Assembly (NCBI RefSeq): GCF_019967995.1
Contig: NZ_CP065377.1
Location: 372,001-436,000 of the forward strand
DNA: 64,000 nucleotides
Source of the DNA: Faecalibacterium prausnitzii
GTDB taxonomy: Bacteria > Bacillota > Clostridia > Oscillospirales > Ruminococcaceae
Reading direction: 5' to 3'
Shown here: one piece after another, positions 8,628 through 17,101 of the stretch
How positions within the stretch are numbered: position 1 is the stretch's first letter
Layout: each line of letters starts with the position of its first letter
Made by a program: the position numbers and the translations under genes
The notes under the pieces: generated by a model
Seen by the model: only the letters and a program-made list of their open reading frames with translations
What the model was told of the DNA's origin: nothing
Database searches by the model: none

Positions 8628-8664
8628 AGACCCCTGCCGTGCAGCTGCATGGCAGGGGTCTTTT
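8628..8664 (+). terminator. Bidirectional terminator
   Basis: AAGACCCCTGCC pairs with GGCAGGGGTCTT around a small loop, with T-rich ends. It lies between the converging secreted-protein gene and the J-domain gene. Confidence 0.85.
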
Positions 8665-8683
8665 GTATCAGGAACAGCGGAGA

Positions 8684-9427
8684 TCAGATGCCCCGGAACC
8701 GCCAGCCCCAGCCCCAGCCGCCGCAGCAGCAGTTGCAGAGGAGGTTCAGCAGGATCATGCTCCAGCACCAGCGCATCAGGCCGCCCGGCTGGGCATAGGT
8801 CGTCTGGGTGCGGTAGGTGCGGCCGGAGCTTTGCAGATTGCGCAGATGCACCTGGTATTCGGTGTTGCCCGGCTCCATCTGGGCGGCGCGGCGGGCGTCC
8901 TGCAGGGCGTCGATGCTGTTGCCCAGGCCCTGGTTCGCCAGCGACGAGAGATAATACCACCGGGCGGTGCGGTTCGCGATGCCGTCCAGCACACGGCGGG
9001 CCTCGGCGTAGCGGCGGTTCACGATGAAGTTGCGCGCCGCCTGCAGTTCGGGCGTGTCCGCGCTGCTGAAGCCCGGCCCGCTCTGCTGCTGGTAGCCGCC
9101 GAACCCAAACCCAAAACCGAACGGGTCGAACCCGAAGTCCCAGTCGCCGTCCTGCTGGCCGTAGCCCTGCTGATAGCCGCTGTTGTAGAAGCCGCCATAG
9201 CTCTGCTGCTGGCCGTAGGGGTTGCCGTAGCCGCCGTTCTGTGGGCCGGTCTCCCCTTTGGTGATGGCGTCGTAGGCCGCCTGCACTTCCTTGAAGTGCT
9301 CTTCGGCCGTGGGGTCGTTGGGGTTCAGGTCGGGGTGCCAGCGCTTGCACTTGGCACGATAGGCTTTTTTGATTTCTTCCTCGCTGGCTCCGCGCTGGAT
9401 GCCCAGCACCTCATAGGGGTCTCTCAT
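8684..9427 (-). CDS. J-domain (DnaJ-like) protein
   Basis: Residues 1-60 form a J domain with HPD at 31-33, so the protein should stimulate a DnaK-type ATPase. A Gly/Gln/Tyr-rich linker (residues about 75-125) follows, then a TPR-like helical stretch (ARNFIVNRRYAEARRVLDGI ... WYYLSSLANQGLGNSIDAL). The C-terminus is short, hydrophobic and Cys/Gly/Trp-rich (LLCNCCCGGWGWGW). It lacks the zinc-finger and client domains of true DnaJ, so it is a specialised co-chaperone. It follows the DUF5685 and zinc-ribbon genes on the same strand. Confidence 0.88.
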   Translation of the reverse strand: MRDPYEVLGIQRGASEEEIKKAYRAKCKRWHPDLNPNDPTAEEHFKEVQAAYDAITKGETGPQNGGYGNPYGQQQSYGGFYNSGYQQGYGQQDGDWDFGFDPFGFGFGFGGYQQQSGPGFSSADTPELQAARNFIVNRRYAEARRVLDGIANRTARWYYLSSLANQGLGNSIDALQDARRAAQMEPGNTEYQVHLRNLQSSGRTYRTQTTYAQPGGLMRWCWSMILLNLLCNCCCGGWGWGWRFRGI

Positions 9428-9528
9428 GGATCAACTTCCTCACGTCTCTACGAACTTGCGCGGCCTTGCTGCCGCACGAACAAAATTAAGTGTACAGGAC
9501 AATGCCTGAAAAATCAAGAGAAACCGCC

Positions 9529-10371
9529 TCATTCGGCGGCTCTGGGGGGATTTTTTGCACGTTTGCAGTTGTATTTGAGCCAGACGCCGGAGTAGAGGAT
9601 GTTCCGCAGCAGGTCCACATCCTCCACGCAGGGCAGGCGCTCAAAGCTACGGGCACAGTTGGCGAGCAGCAGCTCGAAGATCTCCCGCATCTCTTCTTCG
9701 TAGCCGGGCAGCTGGTGCAGGCTGCGCAGCGGGTTGTAGGCTCCCTTTTTCAGGTCGCGGTCGAGGTCGTCGTAGGCATCCAGCAGGTAGATGTATTTGC
9801 CCAGATGAAAGCCGATGCTGCGCAGCTCCGGGGACCAGTGGTCCTGCTTGTAGTCGAACAATTCCGCCATCAGGTCGCCAAAGCAGCCGGACACGGCGTC
9901 CAGGTCTTCGCTGCCCTCGGCCTCGTACTGCGCCAGCCGGTCCAGACAGGCGCGGATGGCGCTGCACTGCCGTGGCCAGCGTTCGGCGGCTGCCGCAGTG
10001 GGGGCGGCGAGCAGCGCCTCGAACCCCAGCCCCAGCAGGCTGCGGTCATCGTTCCACTTGTCCTGTGCGTTGTAGTAGTGGAGCGCAACGCTCAGGTCGG
10101 CGCAGTAATCGGTTGGCCCGCTGGAACGCCAGTCCACCTTCCGGATGGGGTGGATGGGGCAGTGGTCGGCGCCGGTGTGTAGCGCGGTCTCGCCATCGTA
10201 CAGGCTGGAGAGCAGCAGATCCAAGAAGGTCAGGTCATAGCTCAGGGTCAGCCGCCCGCGCAGGCCGTGCAGCGCACCGATGCGGCGGCAGAGCCCGCAG
10301 TAGGCTGAGCGGTACCGCGCCTGCGCTTCCGGCGAAAGCGCAGCCTGATTCGGGATCACATATCCGAACAT
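9529..10371 (-). CDS. DUF5685-type protein of unknown function
   Basis: The 280-aa soluble protein begins MFGYVIPNQAALSPEAQARYRSAYCGLC by concatenated segments typical of the DUF5685 family and holds the helical motif YLLDAYDDLDRDLKKGAYNP. The conserved Cys pair (YCGLCRR), a third Cys (DHCPIH) and the YDLTFL/DAYDDLDRD acidic stretches hint at metal or isoprenoid-synthase-like helices, but the function is unknown. It starts 3 bp after the zinc-ribbon membrane gene ends, so they are co-transcribed, with the J-domain gene next on the same strand. Confidence 0.72.
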   Translation of the reverse strand: MFGYVIPNQAALSPEAQARYRSAYCGLCRRIGALHGLRGRLTLSYDLTFLDLLLSSLYDGETALHTGADHCPIHPIRKVDWRSSGPTDYCADLSVALHYYNAQDKWNDDRSLLGLGFEALLAAPTAAAAERWPRQCSAIRACLDRLAQYEAEGSEDLDAVSGCFGDLMAELFDYKQDHWSPELRSIGFHLGKYIYLLDAYDDLDRDLKKGAYNPLRSLHQLPGYEEEMREIFELLLANCARSFERLPCVEDVDLLRNILYSGVWLKYNCKRAKNPPRAAE

Positions 10372-10374
10372 GGC

Positions 10375-10770
10375 TCAGCTCTTCTTGATGAACTGGGTGC
10401 CGCAGCGGGGGCAGGAGATCTGGATGCGGCCGCGCCCGCGGGGCACACGGAGCTTCTGGCGGCACTGGGGGCAGCGGTAATAGTGGTAGACCTTGCGGTT
10501 GGCCCACTGCTCTTTCAGGCCCCGGAACTTGTTGTCCACCCGGTCTTTGAGGGTGTAGAACTTGTAATTCTCTTCGGTCCGCTTCGAGATGTTGCGGCTG
10601 AAGGTGCGGTAATAGCAGAAGCCCAGCAGCACCACACCCAGCCAGGTGAACAGGCTGATGCGGCTGACGATGGCGATGAGCAGCAGAACCAGAGAGGCGA
10701 TGCTCAGAAACTGGTTCAGGCCGTCGGTGCCGTAGCGGCCGATCATAAAGCGGCGAAGTTTTTCTCTCAT
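10375..10770 (-). CDS. Small membrane protein with C-terminal zinc ribbon
   Basis: The 131-aa protein has an N-terminal basic segment, two adjacent membrane helices (residues about 20-58) and a cytoplasmic C-terminal zinc ribbon with CPQC and CPRC about 25 residues apart. The start at 10770 is preferred over one 25 codons upstream because AAAGGA lies just before it. It is the first gene of a probable operon with the DUF5685 gene (3-bp gap) and the J-domain gene. Confidence 0.78.
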   Translation of the reverse strand: MREKLRRFMIGRYGTDGLNQFLSIASLVLLLIAIVSRISLFTWLGVVLLGFCYYRTFSRNISKRTEENYKFYTLKDRVDNKFRGLKEQWANRKVYHYYRCPQCRQKLRVPRGRGRIQISCPRCGTQFIKKS

Positions 10771-10909
10771 AATCGTACAGTCCTTTGTCCTCAAACTCTT
10801 CAAAAGGGGACGGCCGAAGCCGTCCCATAAACTCTTTACACCCATAGAATATCAGCCAAACATGATAAAATTTTGAACGGAGTGCAAATCTATCATGAAA
10901 GGACGGGAT

Positions 10910-13297
10910 TTAAGAACGCTTGCGCACCGTGAGCACGGCTTCGGTGTCCAGCGCGCCCTCCATTTTGCAGTGGAGCACGGCGCGGCCTGCCCGGCCGGTG
11001 GTGGCAAGGTAGGTGCCTGCCATGCCACCCCGCAGCGGCACAACGCTGGGGCCGAGGATCCTGACCGGGCCTTCCACGCTCAGCTGAACAGCCTCGCCGC
11101 AGTAGGGCAGGAAGTTGCCGTTCTGGTCGATGGCCCGCAGGCTGACGGCAGCGCAGTCCCAGGTAGGGCCGTCCGTCAGCAGGGGATTGTAGACCGTGCA
11201 CTCCAGCCGGACGCTCTGCACCGGCTCCCGCACCACGGTGCGGACGGTGCGCCCATGCCACACGGCCTCGAACCGGTAGACGCTGGAGGGTGATCCGAGA
11301 ACGCCGATGTACTTGTAGTACATCCGGAGCAGGTCGTTCCAGCTCAGCCGCAGCGAAAGCAGCCGCGCCCGGCTCAGGGGCGAAAGGCTCAGCGCGTCCC
11401 GGCGCATCTCGTTGAGGATGGCGGCCACCTGCGGCGCGACCACGGGGTCCAGCCCCTCATACTTTTCGAGCAGAGAGCCAACGAAATCCTGCACCTCGAT
11501 GGGCGGATGGGGCAGCGCCGCGAACCGGCCCCGGCGGTCCGGGCTGAACTCGGCAATGAAATCGTTGCCGCGGTAGAGCCGGACGCTCTCGGCGTTGGTG
11601 AACACCCAGCAGGCCCCGGCAAACCCGCCGGGGTGGTCGCCCAGCGCCATGCTGGACGAAACTTCCAGCACGATGTCGGAGGGGGAGCGGGGCGTCTTCT
11701 GGCTGGCATAGACGGCGGCGGAGAGCTTCGGGTTCCGGAACGAGTCGAGCACACCGTGGTAACAGATGCGGTCGCCGCTGCCGAACTCCCGGTGGGTGTT
11801 GTAATCGGCCATGCACCAGCCAAAGCTGCCCGCCACGCCCGGCTGGGCGATGGCATCGTTCAGGACGGCCGCGTGGTGGAGGGCCTGGGCCAGCCGGTGC
11901 GGCTCGTCGTCAAAGGTCTTGGCCGGGAACTGCTGGCCCCCGAACTCGCTGATGAGGTAGCCCTTGCGCAGGTCGGGCGTGACGGCAGAGCGGTTCTCGC
12001 AGCCAGCCCCCCGCCCGGTGTAGGAAAAATCGTTGTAGGCGTAGACGTCTTCCAGCAATTGGTCTTTGCGGCGGATGTGGGCACCGCCGGTGGGGCGGGT
12101 AGGGTCCAGCCGCCGGACGGCCTCATTGGTGCGCTTGTAGAACGCTTCATCGTCGGGGCTGCCGTTGACCCGTACGCCCCACAGAAAGACGCTGGGATGG
12201 TTGCGGCACTGGCAGACCATCTCGCGGCAGTTCTGCAATGCCTGCGCCTGCCAGCTCTCGTCGCCGATGTGCTGCCAGCCCGGCATTTCCACAAAGACCA
12301 GAAGCCCCAGCTCGTCGCAGGCGTCGAGGAAGGCTTGGCTCTGGGGGTAGTGGCTGGTGCGGACTGCGTTGCAGCCCAGCTGCTTTTTCAGGATCTGGGC
12401 ATCCAGCTGCTGGATGCTGTCCGGCATGGCATAGCCCTGATAGGGGTAGCTCTGGTGGCGGTTCAGGCCGCGCAGCTCCACCCGCTGGCCATTGAGGTAC
12501 AGCCCGCCCGCCACGAACTGGAGGGTCCGGAAGCCGAACCGGGTGGATTTTTCGTCCAGCACCCGGTCGGGCAGGCCGCTGGTGCCGGGGCGGATGAGCC
12601 GCACGGTGAGGGTGTACAGGAAGGGGTGTCCGATGCTCCATGGATGGACGCCGTTCAGGGTGCCCACGATGGGCAGCGACAGCTCGCCGCTGTAGAGCGC
12701 CCGGCTCCCGGCGGGGCTGCGGATCTCGGCCTGCAAGGTGCAGCCGACCGTTTCGCCCACGGTGGAGGTGTAGATGCGGAAATCGCCCTCGGCCTGCGCC
12801 TCGATGAAGATGTCCCGCAGATAGGCAGGCTCCTTCACGTCCAGCGAGACGGCGCGGTAGATGCCGCCGTAGGTCAGGAAATCGATCTGCCCGCCGAAGG
12901 GCGGGATGTTCAGGTCTTCCCGGCTGTCGCACCGGACGGCCACGACGTTCTGCTCCCCCAGACGGAGGGATTCGGTCAGGTCCACGGTAAAGGCCGTGTA
13001 GCCGCAGCCATGATGAAACATCCGGCGGCCGTTGCAGAAGACGGTGGCGTCGTGCGCCACGGCCTCAAAGGTCAGCAGGACCGTGCGGCCCTGCCACTCT
13101 TTGGGCGCAAAAAACTCCCGCCGGTAGCCGCAGAGCCGCTGGTAATCGTTCTCATTGCAGTAATTGTAGGGCAGCGTCCTGACCGTGTGCGGGATGCGCA
13201 CCGGGGTCAGGGGCAGATCCGGACATTCCGGCCGCACGATGGCGGGGTCGAATACCGGGGTGAAGGTCCAGCCGTCGTTCCAATCGTAGTGTTCCAT
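10910..13297 (-). CDS. Glycoside hydrolase family 2 protein (beta-galactosidase/glucuronidase type) with altered acid/base site
   Basis: The 795-aa protein has the GH2 layout: sugar-binding beta domain, Ig-like domain, (beta/alpha)8 barrel starting near LRGLNRHQSYPYQG, and extra C-terminal beta domains. The nucleophile region YLISEFGGQQFP is intact. The acid/base site, usually N-E (for example GVRINES in related proteins), reads GVRVNGS at about 12,160, so the catalytic Glu appears replaced by Gly. No signal peptide is present, so it is cytoplasmic. The start at 13297 has a GGAGAG ribosome site, which an in-frame start 13 codons upstream lacks. Substrate is not assigned. Confidence 0.85.
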   Translation of the reverse strand: MEHYDWNDGWTFTPVFDPAIVRPECPDLPLTPVRIPHTVRTLPYNYCNENDYQRLCGYRREFFAPKEWQGRTVLLTFEAVAHDATVFCNGRRMFHHGCGYTAFTVDLTESLRLGEQNVVAVRCDSREDLNIPPFGGQIDFLTYGGIYRAVSLDVKEPAYLRDIFIEAQAEGDFRIYTSTVGETVGCTLQAEIRSPAGSRALYSGELSLPIVGTLNGVHPWSIGHPFLYTLTVRLIRPGTSGLPDRVLDEKSTRFGFRTLQFVAGGLYLNGQRVELRGLNRHQSYPYQGYAMPDSIQQLDAQILKKQLGCNAVRTSHYPQSQAFLDACDELGLLVFVEMPGWQHIGDESWQAQALQNCREMVCQCRNHPSVFLWGVRVNGSPDDEAFYKRTNEAVRRLDPTRPTGGAHIRRKDQLLEDVYAYNDFSYTGRGAGCENRSAVTPDLRKGYLISEFGGQQFPAKTFDDEPHRLAQALHHAAVLNDAIAQPGVAGSFGWCMADYNTHREFGSGDRICYHGVLDSFRNPKLSAAVYASQKTPRSPSDIVLEVSSSMALGDHPGGFAGACWVFTNAESVRLYRGNDFIAEFSPDRRGRFAALPHPPIEVQDFVGSLLEKYEGLDPVVAPQVAAILNEMRRDALSLSPLSRARLLSLRLSWNDLLRMYYKYIGVLGSPSSVYRFEAVWHGRTVRTVVREPVQSVRLECTVYNPLLTDGPTWDCAAVSLRAIDQNGNFLPYCGEAVQLSVEGPVRILGPSVVPLRGGMAGTYLATTGRAGRAVLHCKMEGALDTEAVLTVRKRS

Positions 13298-13430
13298 AGC
13301 CTGCTCTCCGTCATGGTAAAAAATACTTATCTTCATGTTACCACAAAGTTATGAACGAAAAAAGGATGCAGGCGCTGTTTCTGCGGGATTTCTCACTTTT
13401 TCTGGAACAAAAGCGGCGGATGGCAGCAGA

Positions 13431-13466
13431 AAAGCCCGGCCGGGCAGTGCCGGTCAGGCTTTTCGG
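13431..13466 (-). terminator. Terminator of the flavodoxin-like gene
   Basis: An imperfect GC-rich hairpin (AAAGCC...ACCGG with CCGG..GGGCTTTT on the minus strand) lies about 11 bases after the stop at 13477. Confidence 0.55.
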
Positions 13467-13476
13467 GCGTGGCTGC

Positions 13477-14097
13477 TTATCGGATGAAGTTCGTCATGGG
13501 GCGGCGGGGATTCTCCGGGTGCCGGATGCCGGCGGCCTTGCCGGCCTCGATGCACTGGAGCAGCCAGGCCATGTTCCGGCCCAGTTCCCGCATCACGGCG
13601 CAGCCCTCTTCGTCCTGCAGGACCTGAGCGGGGTTGGAGCCGTGGACCATGGCCCAGTAGGAGCCGTTGACCAGCGGCATGTGGAAGAACTCCGGGTACT
13701 TGACCAGCTGGTCCAGCGTGGTGGTGGTACCGCCGCGGCGGGCCGAACAGCAGATGGCGGCAGGCTTGTAGGCCAGATACTTGCCGCCTGCGTAGCTCAG
13801 ACGGTCCATAAAGCTGGTCATGTTGCCGGAGGCCGAGGCATAGTGCACCGGGCTGCCGAAGACGAAGGCGTCGGCGGTCCTGGCTTTTTCGATGGCCTCG
13901 TTGACCACGCCGCCAAAGACACAGCCGCTGCCTGCGGCGCAGCCGCCGCAGCCGATGCAGCCGCCGACGGGCCGGGTGCCGACGTTGAAGATCTCGGTCT
14001 CGATGTGGGCGCGGTTCAGCTCCTCCGCGATGAGGGACAGAGCGGTGTAGGTGCAGCCTTTCTCGTGGGGGCTGCCGTTGATGAGCAGGACTTTCAT
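13477..14097 (-). CDS. Flavodoxin/NADPH-dependent FMN reductase family protein with Fe-S type Cys motif
   Basis: The 206-aa protein starts with the FMN-phosphate loop LINGSPHEKGCTYTAL and has FGSPVHYASASGNMTSFMDR, both typical of NADPH-dependent FMN reductases. A cysteine cluster C-IGC-GGC-AAGSGC near residues 48-58 resembles iron-sulfur flavoproteins. It probably moves electrons from NAD(P)H via FMN to an unknown acceptor. The start at 14097 follows AAAGGAGAG. It is divergent from rsmD with its own consensus-like promoter. Confidence 0.87.
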   Translation of the reverse strand: MKVLLINGSPHEKGCTYTALSLIAEELNRAHIETEIFNVGTRPVGGCIGCGGCAAGSGCVFGGVVNEAIEKARTADAFVFGSPVHYASASGNMTSFMDRLSYAGGKYLAYKPAAICCSARRGGTTTTLDQLVKYPEFFHMPLVNGSYWAMVHGSNPAQVLQDEEGCAVMRELGRNMAWLLQCIEAGKAAGIRHPENPRRPMTNFIR

Positions 14098-14152
14098 ACG
14101 TTGAATCTCTCCTTTTGACCATGCGCCCCGGAACAGGGGGCGCTCTGCCCTG

Positions 14153-14181
14153 ATTTTAGCACACTTGCGGCCGCAGTGCAA
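14153..14181 (-). promoter_or_regulatory. Promoter of the flavodoxin-like gene
   Basis: On the minus strand TTGCAC (14176-14181) and TAAAAT (14153-14158) are 17 bases apart. Confidence 0.7.
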
Positions 14182-14189
14182 CGCGGGCC

Positions 14190-14218
14190 TTGACAAAGCA
14201 CGGTGTCTTGACAATAAT
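14190..14218 (+). promoter_or_regulatory. rsmD promoter
   Basis: TTGACA (14190-14195) is followed after 17 bases by AATAAT (14213-14218), about 40 bases before the rsmD start and back-to-back with the divergent promoter. Confidence 0.65.
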
Positions 14219-14258
14219 ATAAAGATACATAAAACGGAATGCAAAAGGAGGCAACCAC

Positions 14259-14828
14259 ATGCGAGTCATTGCAGGAGACGCACGGGGCAGACGGCTGGAG
14301 GCCCTGCCCGGCACCGATATCACCCGCCCCACCCTCGACCAGGTCAAGGAGGCGATGTTCAGCATCGTTCAGTTCGACCTGCCCGGCGCACGGGTGCTGG
14401 ACCTGTACGCGGGCAGCGGCCAGCTCGGCATCGAGGCCCTCTCGCGCGGGGCAGCACGGTGCGTGTTCCTGGACGAGAACCGCGAGGCCGTCAACATCGT
14501 GATGAAGAACTGCAAGACCTGCGGCGTGTTCGACCGCAGCCGTGTCAACATCGGCGAGGCGGCGCGGTATCTTTCCGCCTGCCGTGAGCAGTTCGACCTG
14601 GTTCTGCTGGACCCGCCGTTCCACGGTGGTACGCTGGAAAAGATCCTTCCCAGCGTGGAAAAGGTGCTGGCGCCCGGCGGCATCGCCCTGTGCGAGAGCG
14701 AGACCGGTCTTGTGCTGCCTGCCGAGGTGGGCAGCCTGACGCTGAAGAAACAGTATAAGTATGGCAAGGTGCTGCTGTGGAAGTACACGAAGCCCATGCA
14801 GCCTGCCGGAGAGGAAGATGCGGAATGA
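14259..14828 (+). CDS. rsmD: 16S rRNA (guanine966-N2)-methyltransferase RsmD
   Basis: The 189-aa SAM-dependent enzyme methylates G966 of 16S rRNA. It opens with MRVIAGDARGRRLEALPG, has the SAM loop LDLYAGSGQLGIEALSRGA and the catalytic DPPF motif (LVLLDPPFHGG). Length and motif order are normal. The start follows AAAGGAGG. Its stop overlaps the next start codon (ATGA), so translation of the two is coupled. Confidence 0.95.
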   Translation: MRVIAGDARGRRLEALPGTDITRPTLDQVKEAMFSIVQFDLPGARVLDLYAGSGQLGIEALSRGAARCVFLDENREAVNIVMKNCKTCGVFDRSRVNIGEAARYLSACREQFDLVLLDPPFHGGTLEKILPSVEKVLAPGGIALCESETGLVLPAEVGSLTLKKQYKYGKVLLWKYTKPMQPAGEEDAE

Positions 14829-15286
14829 ACGTGAACGAGCTTTTGGATACCATTGAGGACGCGCTGGAAGAGAGCGCCGGGATGCCCCTTTCGGGCGGCA
14901 AGCGGATCGTGGACGTGGAGCAGATCCGGGATTATCTGGACGAGATCCGCCAGAATCTGCCCGTGGAGCTGCGGCAGGCGCAGTCCATCGTCAGCGACCG
15001 CGCCCAGCTCATTGATTCGGCCAACGCCCAGGCCCAGGCCATCGTGAAAAAGGCCGAGGACCGCGCCCGCATCCTCGTCAGCGAGGCGGAGATCGTCAAG
15101 GCGGCCCAGCAGCGCGCCTCCGAGATCGTCTCAGCCGCCCAGACCGAGGCCCGCACCGTCCGCCAGACCGTGACCGACTACTGTGATAATATGCTCAAGA
15201 CCACCGAGGAGACCATGGCAGAGAATGCTGCGCAGGTCCGGAACGTCCGCGCCAATCTGCGCCAGACGCCCCGGAAACCCCAGTGA
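14825..15286 (+). CDS. Coiled-coil protein, ATPase/DivIVA-like, unknown function
   Basis: The 153-aa protein is almost all helix and rich in Ala, Gln, Glu and Arg with heptad patterning (residues about 35-130), the type often labelled V-type ATPase subunit H-like or DivIVA-like. No membrane segment or catalytic motif is seen. Its ATG overlaps the rsmD stop by 4 bases, so it is in the rsmD operon, in the slot often taken by coaD in other Firmicutes. A role in septum or membrane scaffolding is only a guess. Confidence 0.75.
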   Translation: MNVNELLDTIEDALEESAGMPLSGGKRIVDVEQIRDYLDEIRQNLPVELRQAQSIVSDRAQLIDSANAQAQAIVKKAEDRARILVSEAEIVKAAQQRASEIVSAAQTEARTVRQTVTDYCDNMLKTTEETMAENAAQVRNVRANLRQTPRKPQ

Positions 15287-15310
15287 GCGGAGTTTGTCGG
15301 AAAAACCCAT

Positions 15311-15352
15311 TTGCCCCTGCAGCAAAATTGACGGCTTGCAGGGGCTTTTTTT
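15311..15352 (+). terminator. Terminator of the rsmD operon
   Basis: GCCCCTGC pairs with GCAGGGGC around an AT-rich loop and is followed by seven T residues. Confidence 0.88.
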
Positions 15353-15387
15353 GTGACATTTTGAGAGAAAAACCAGCCCGAAAAGCC

Positions 15388-15416
15388 TTGCATTCGCAGG
15401 GCGGTTTTGTTACAAT
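15388..15416 (+). promoter_or_regulatory. Promoter of the division/cell-wall cluster
   Basis: TTGCAT (15388-15393) and TACAAT (15411-15416) are 17 bases apart, 130 bases before rsmH. No mraZ gene lies between, so the cluster starts with rsmH and has a leader of about 125 bases. Confidence 0.7.
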
Positions 15417-15548
15417 AAAACTGTATCAGAGAGATGCCTTGGGGCAGTGTGTGCCTGCGGGCAGAAAAACACGGCGAAAAACGGAAAAAACAGCGTGAAA
15501 TCGCCGGATGATACGCAACTTGAAACGACAGAAAGGAGGCTGGGCCCT

Positions 15549-16517
15549 ATGGGCAGTGAAACGATCGGACAAGCCTTTGACCCGGCCTCGTTTGAGCATG
15601 TGCCTGTGCTTTTGAACGAGTGCCTGGACGGCCTTGCCATTGATCCGGCAGGCATCTATCTGGACGGCACCGCAGGCGGTGCGGGGCATTCCCGCCAGAT
15701 CGCGCTGCGGCTGGACGCGGAACAGGGCGGCAGGCTCATCTCGCTGGATCAGGACCCGGACGCGGTGCAGACCGCGCGGGCGCGGCTGGCCGGGCTGCCT
15801 GCCACCGTGGTGCAGATCAACTTCCGCTATGCGGGACAAGCTCTGGAACAGCTGGGCATCGACAAGATCAACGGAGCGCTGCTGGACCTCGGCGTTTCCA
15901 GCCACCAGCTGGACGATGCTGCCAGAGGCTTTTCCTACCGGGCAGACGCTCCGCTGGACATGCGGATGAGCCAGGAGGGCGAGACCGCCGCCGACCTCGT
16001 GAACACCGAGAGCCGGGAGGAGCTGGCCCGCATCCTCAAGGATTACGGCGAAGAACCCTTCGCCTGGCAGATCGCGGGCAAGATCGTCGAGGCGCGGGAG
16101 GCTTCCCCCATCGAGACGACATTGCAGCTGGCCGACATCGTGGCCAGCGCCATGCCGGCGGCCGAGCGGCGCAAGAACAAGAACCCGTCCCGCCGCACCT
16201 TCCAGGCGCTGCGCATTGCAGTCAACCACGAGCTGGACGCACTGGAAGAGGGCATGGACACCATCTTTGAGCATCTGGCCCCCGGCGGGCGGCTGTGCAT
16301 CATCACCTTCCACTCGCTGGAAGACCGGCTGGTGAAGAACAAGTTCCGCCGTTGGGCCACCGCCTGCACCTGCCCGCCGGAGTTCCCGGTCTGCGTCTGC
16401 GGCGGCAGGGCCAAAGCAAAACTCATCACCCGCAGACCCATCGAAGCAAATACGCAGGAGCTGGAAGAGAACCGGCGCAGCCGGTCGGCACATCTCCGCG
16501 TTCTTGAAAAAATTTAA
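15549..16517 (+). CDS. rsmH: 16S rRNA (cytosine1402-N4)-methyltransferase RsmH
   Basis: The 322-aa protein (MraW) methylates C1402 in the ribosomal P site. It has HVPVLLNECLDGL near its start, the SAM loop LDGTAGGAGHS, and the C-terminal FHSLEDRLVKNKFR motif with a Cys-rich end (CTCPPEFPVCVCGG). The start at 15549 has a GAAAGGAGG site, preferred over a start 34 codons upstream. As usual it heads the dcw cluster, 33 bp before the ftsL-like gene. Confidence 0.96.
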   Translation: MGSETIGQAFDPASFEHVPVLLNECLDGLAIDPAGIYLDGTAGGAGHSRQIALRLDAEQGGRLISLDQDPDAVQTARARLAGLPATVVQINFRYAGQALEQLGIDKINGALLDLGVSSHQLDDAARGFSYRADAPLDMRMSQEGETAADLVNTESREELARILKDYGEEPFAWQIAGKIVEAREASPIETTLQLADIVASAMPAAERRKNKNPSRRTFQALRIAVNHELDALEEGMDTIFEHLAPGGRLCIITFHSLEDRLVKNKFRRWATACTCPPEFPVCVCGGRAKAKLITRRPIEANTQELEENRRSRSAHLRVLEKI

Positions 16518-16550
16518 CCATTGCGGAGTATCAGTGAGGAGGAGAGTACC

Positions 16551-17039
16551 ATGGGCCAGGCAGCATATGATATGACAGAGGTGCGCCGCAGAAGAGCACC
16601 CCAGACGCAGAGGAACGTTCCGCTGCGGGTGGAAAAAGGCGGCAAGCCCCGGCTGAACCCGGTGCGCGCTGCCATGCAGCACGCATTGCAGCTGCTCTCG
16701 GCGGCGCTGCTGGTGGGCTTTGCCGTCAGCCTGCTGTGGAGCGAGTCCCAGCTGGTGGAGCTGAACAGCAAGATCCAGAACGCCAAGGCAGAGCTCGTCA
16801 GCGAGCAGAGCCAGTACACCTACTACAACAGTGCACTGAACAACCGCACCAACATCACCAGCGTGGAAGAGACGGCCACCCGCCTCGGTCTGATGAAAAT
16901 CGACCAGAGCCAGATCACCTATATCCGCCTGGACGAGGGCAGCGTCCTTGTCCGCAAGGAGTCCGCTGTGCGGCAGTGGACCGACTTGCTGCACGACGGT
17001 GCCATGATGGTCATGGGCCGCGTGAACCGCGCAAACTAA
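16551..17039 (+). CDS. FtsL-like cell division protein
   Basis: The 162-aa protein has a basic cytoplasmic N-terminus (~45 aa), one membrane helix (LLSAALLVGFAVSLLW, residues about 48-65) and an extracellular coiled coil (ELNSKIQNAKAELVSEQSQ). The topology and place between rsmH and ftsI fit FtsL, which builds the FtsQLB complex at the septum. Sequence conservation in this family is weak, so the call rests on topology and context. The start has a GAGGAGAG ribosome site. Confidence 0.85.
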   Translation: MGQAAYDMTEVRRRRAPQTQRNVPLRVEKGGKPRLNPVRAAMQHALQLLSAALLVGFAVSLLWSESQLVELNSKIQNAKAELVSEQSQYTYYNSALNNRTNITSVEETATRLGLMKIDQSQITYIRLDEGSVLVRKESAVRQWTDLLHDGAMMVMGRVNRAN

Positions 17040-17046
17040 AATAAAA

Positions 17047-17078
17047 CAGGAAAAGCGTGCGGCAGCGCACGCTTTTTC
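17047..17078 (+). terminator. Terminator-like hairpin inside the dcw cluster
   Basis: AGCGTGCG-GCAG-CGCACGCT is a perfect 8-bp stem with a 4-base loop followed by TTTTT, between the ftsL-like stop and the ftsI start. It looks like an intrinsic terminator and may lower downstream transcription. Confidence 0.7.
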
Positions 17079-17101
17079 GGTTTCTCAGGAGTCAAACCAA
17101 C

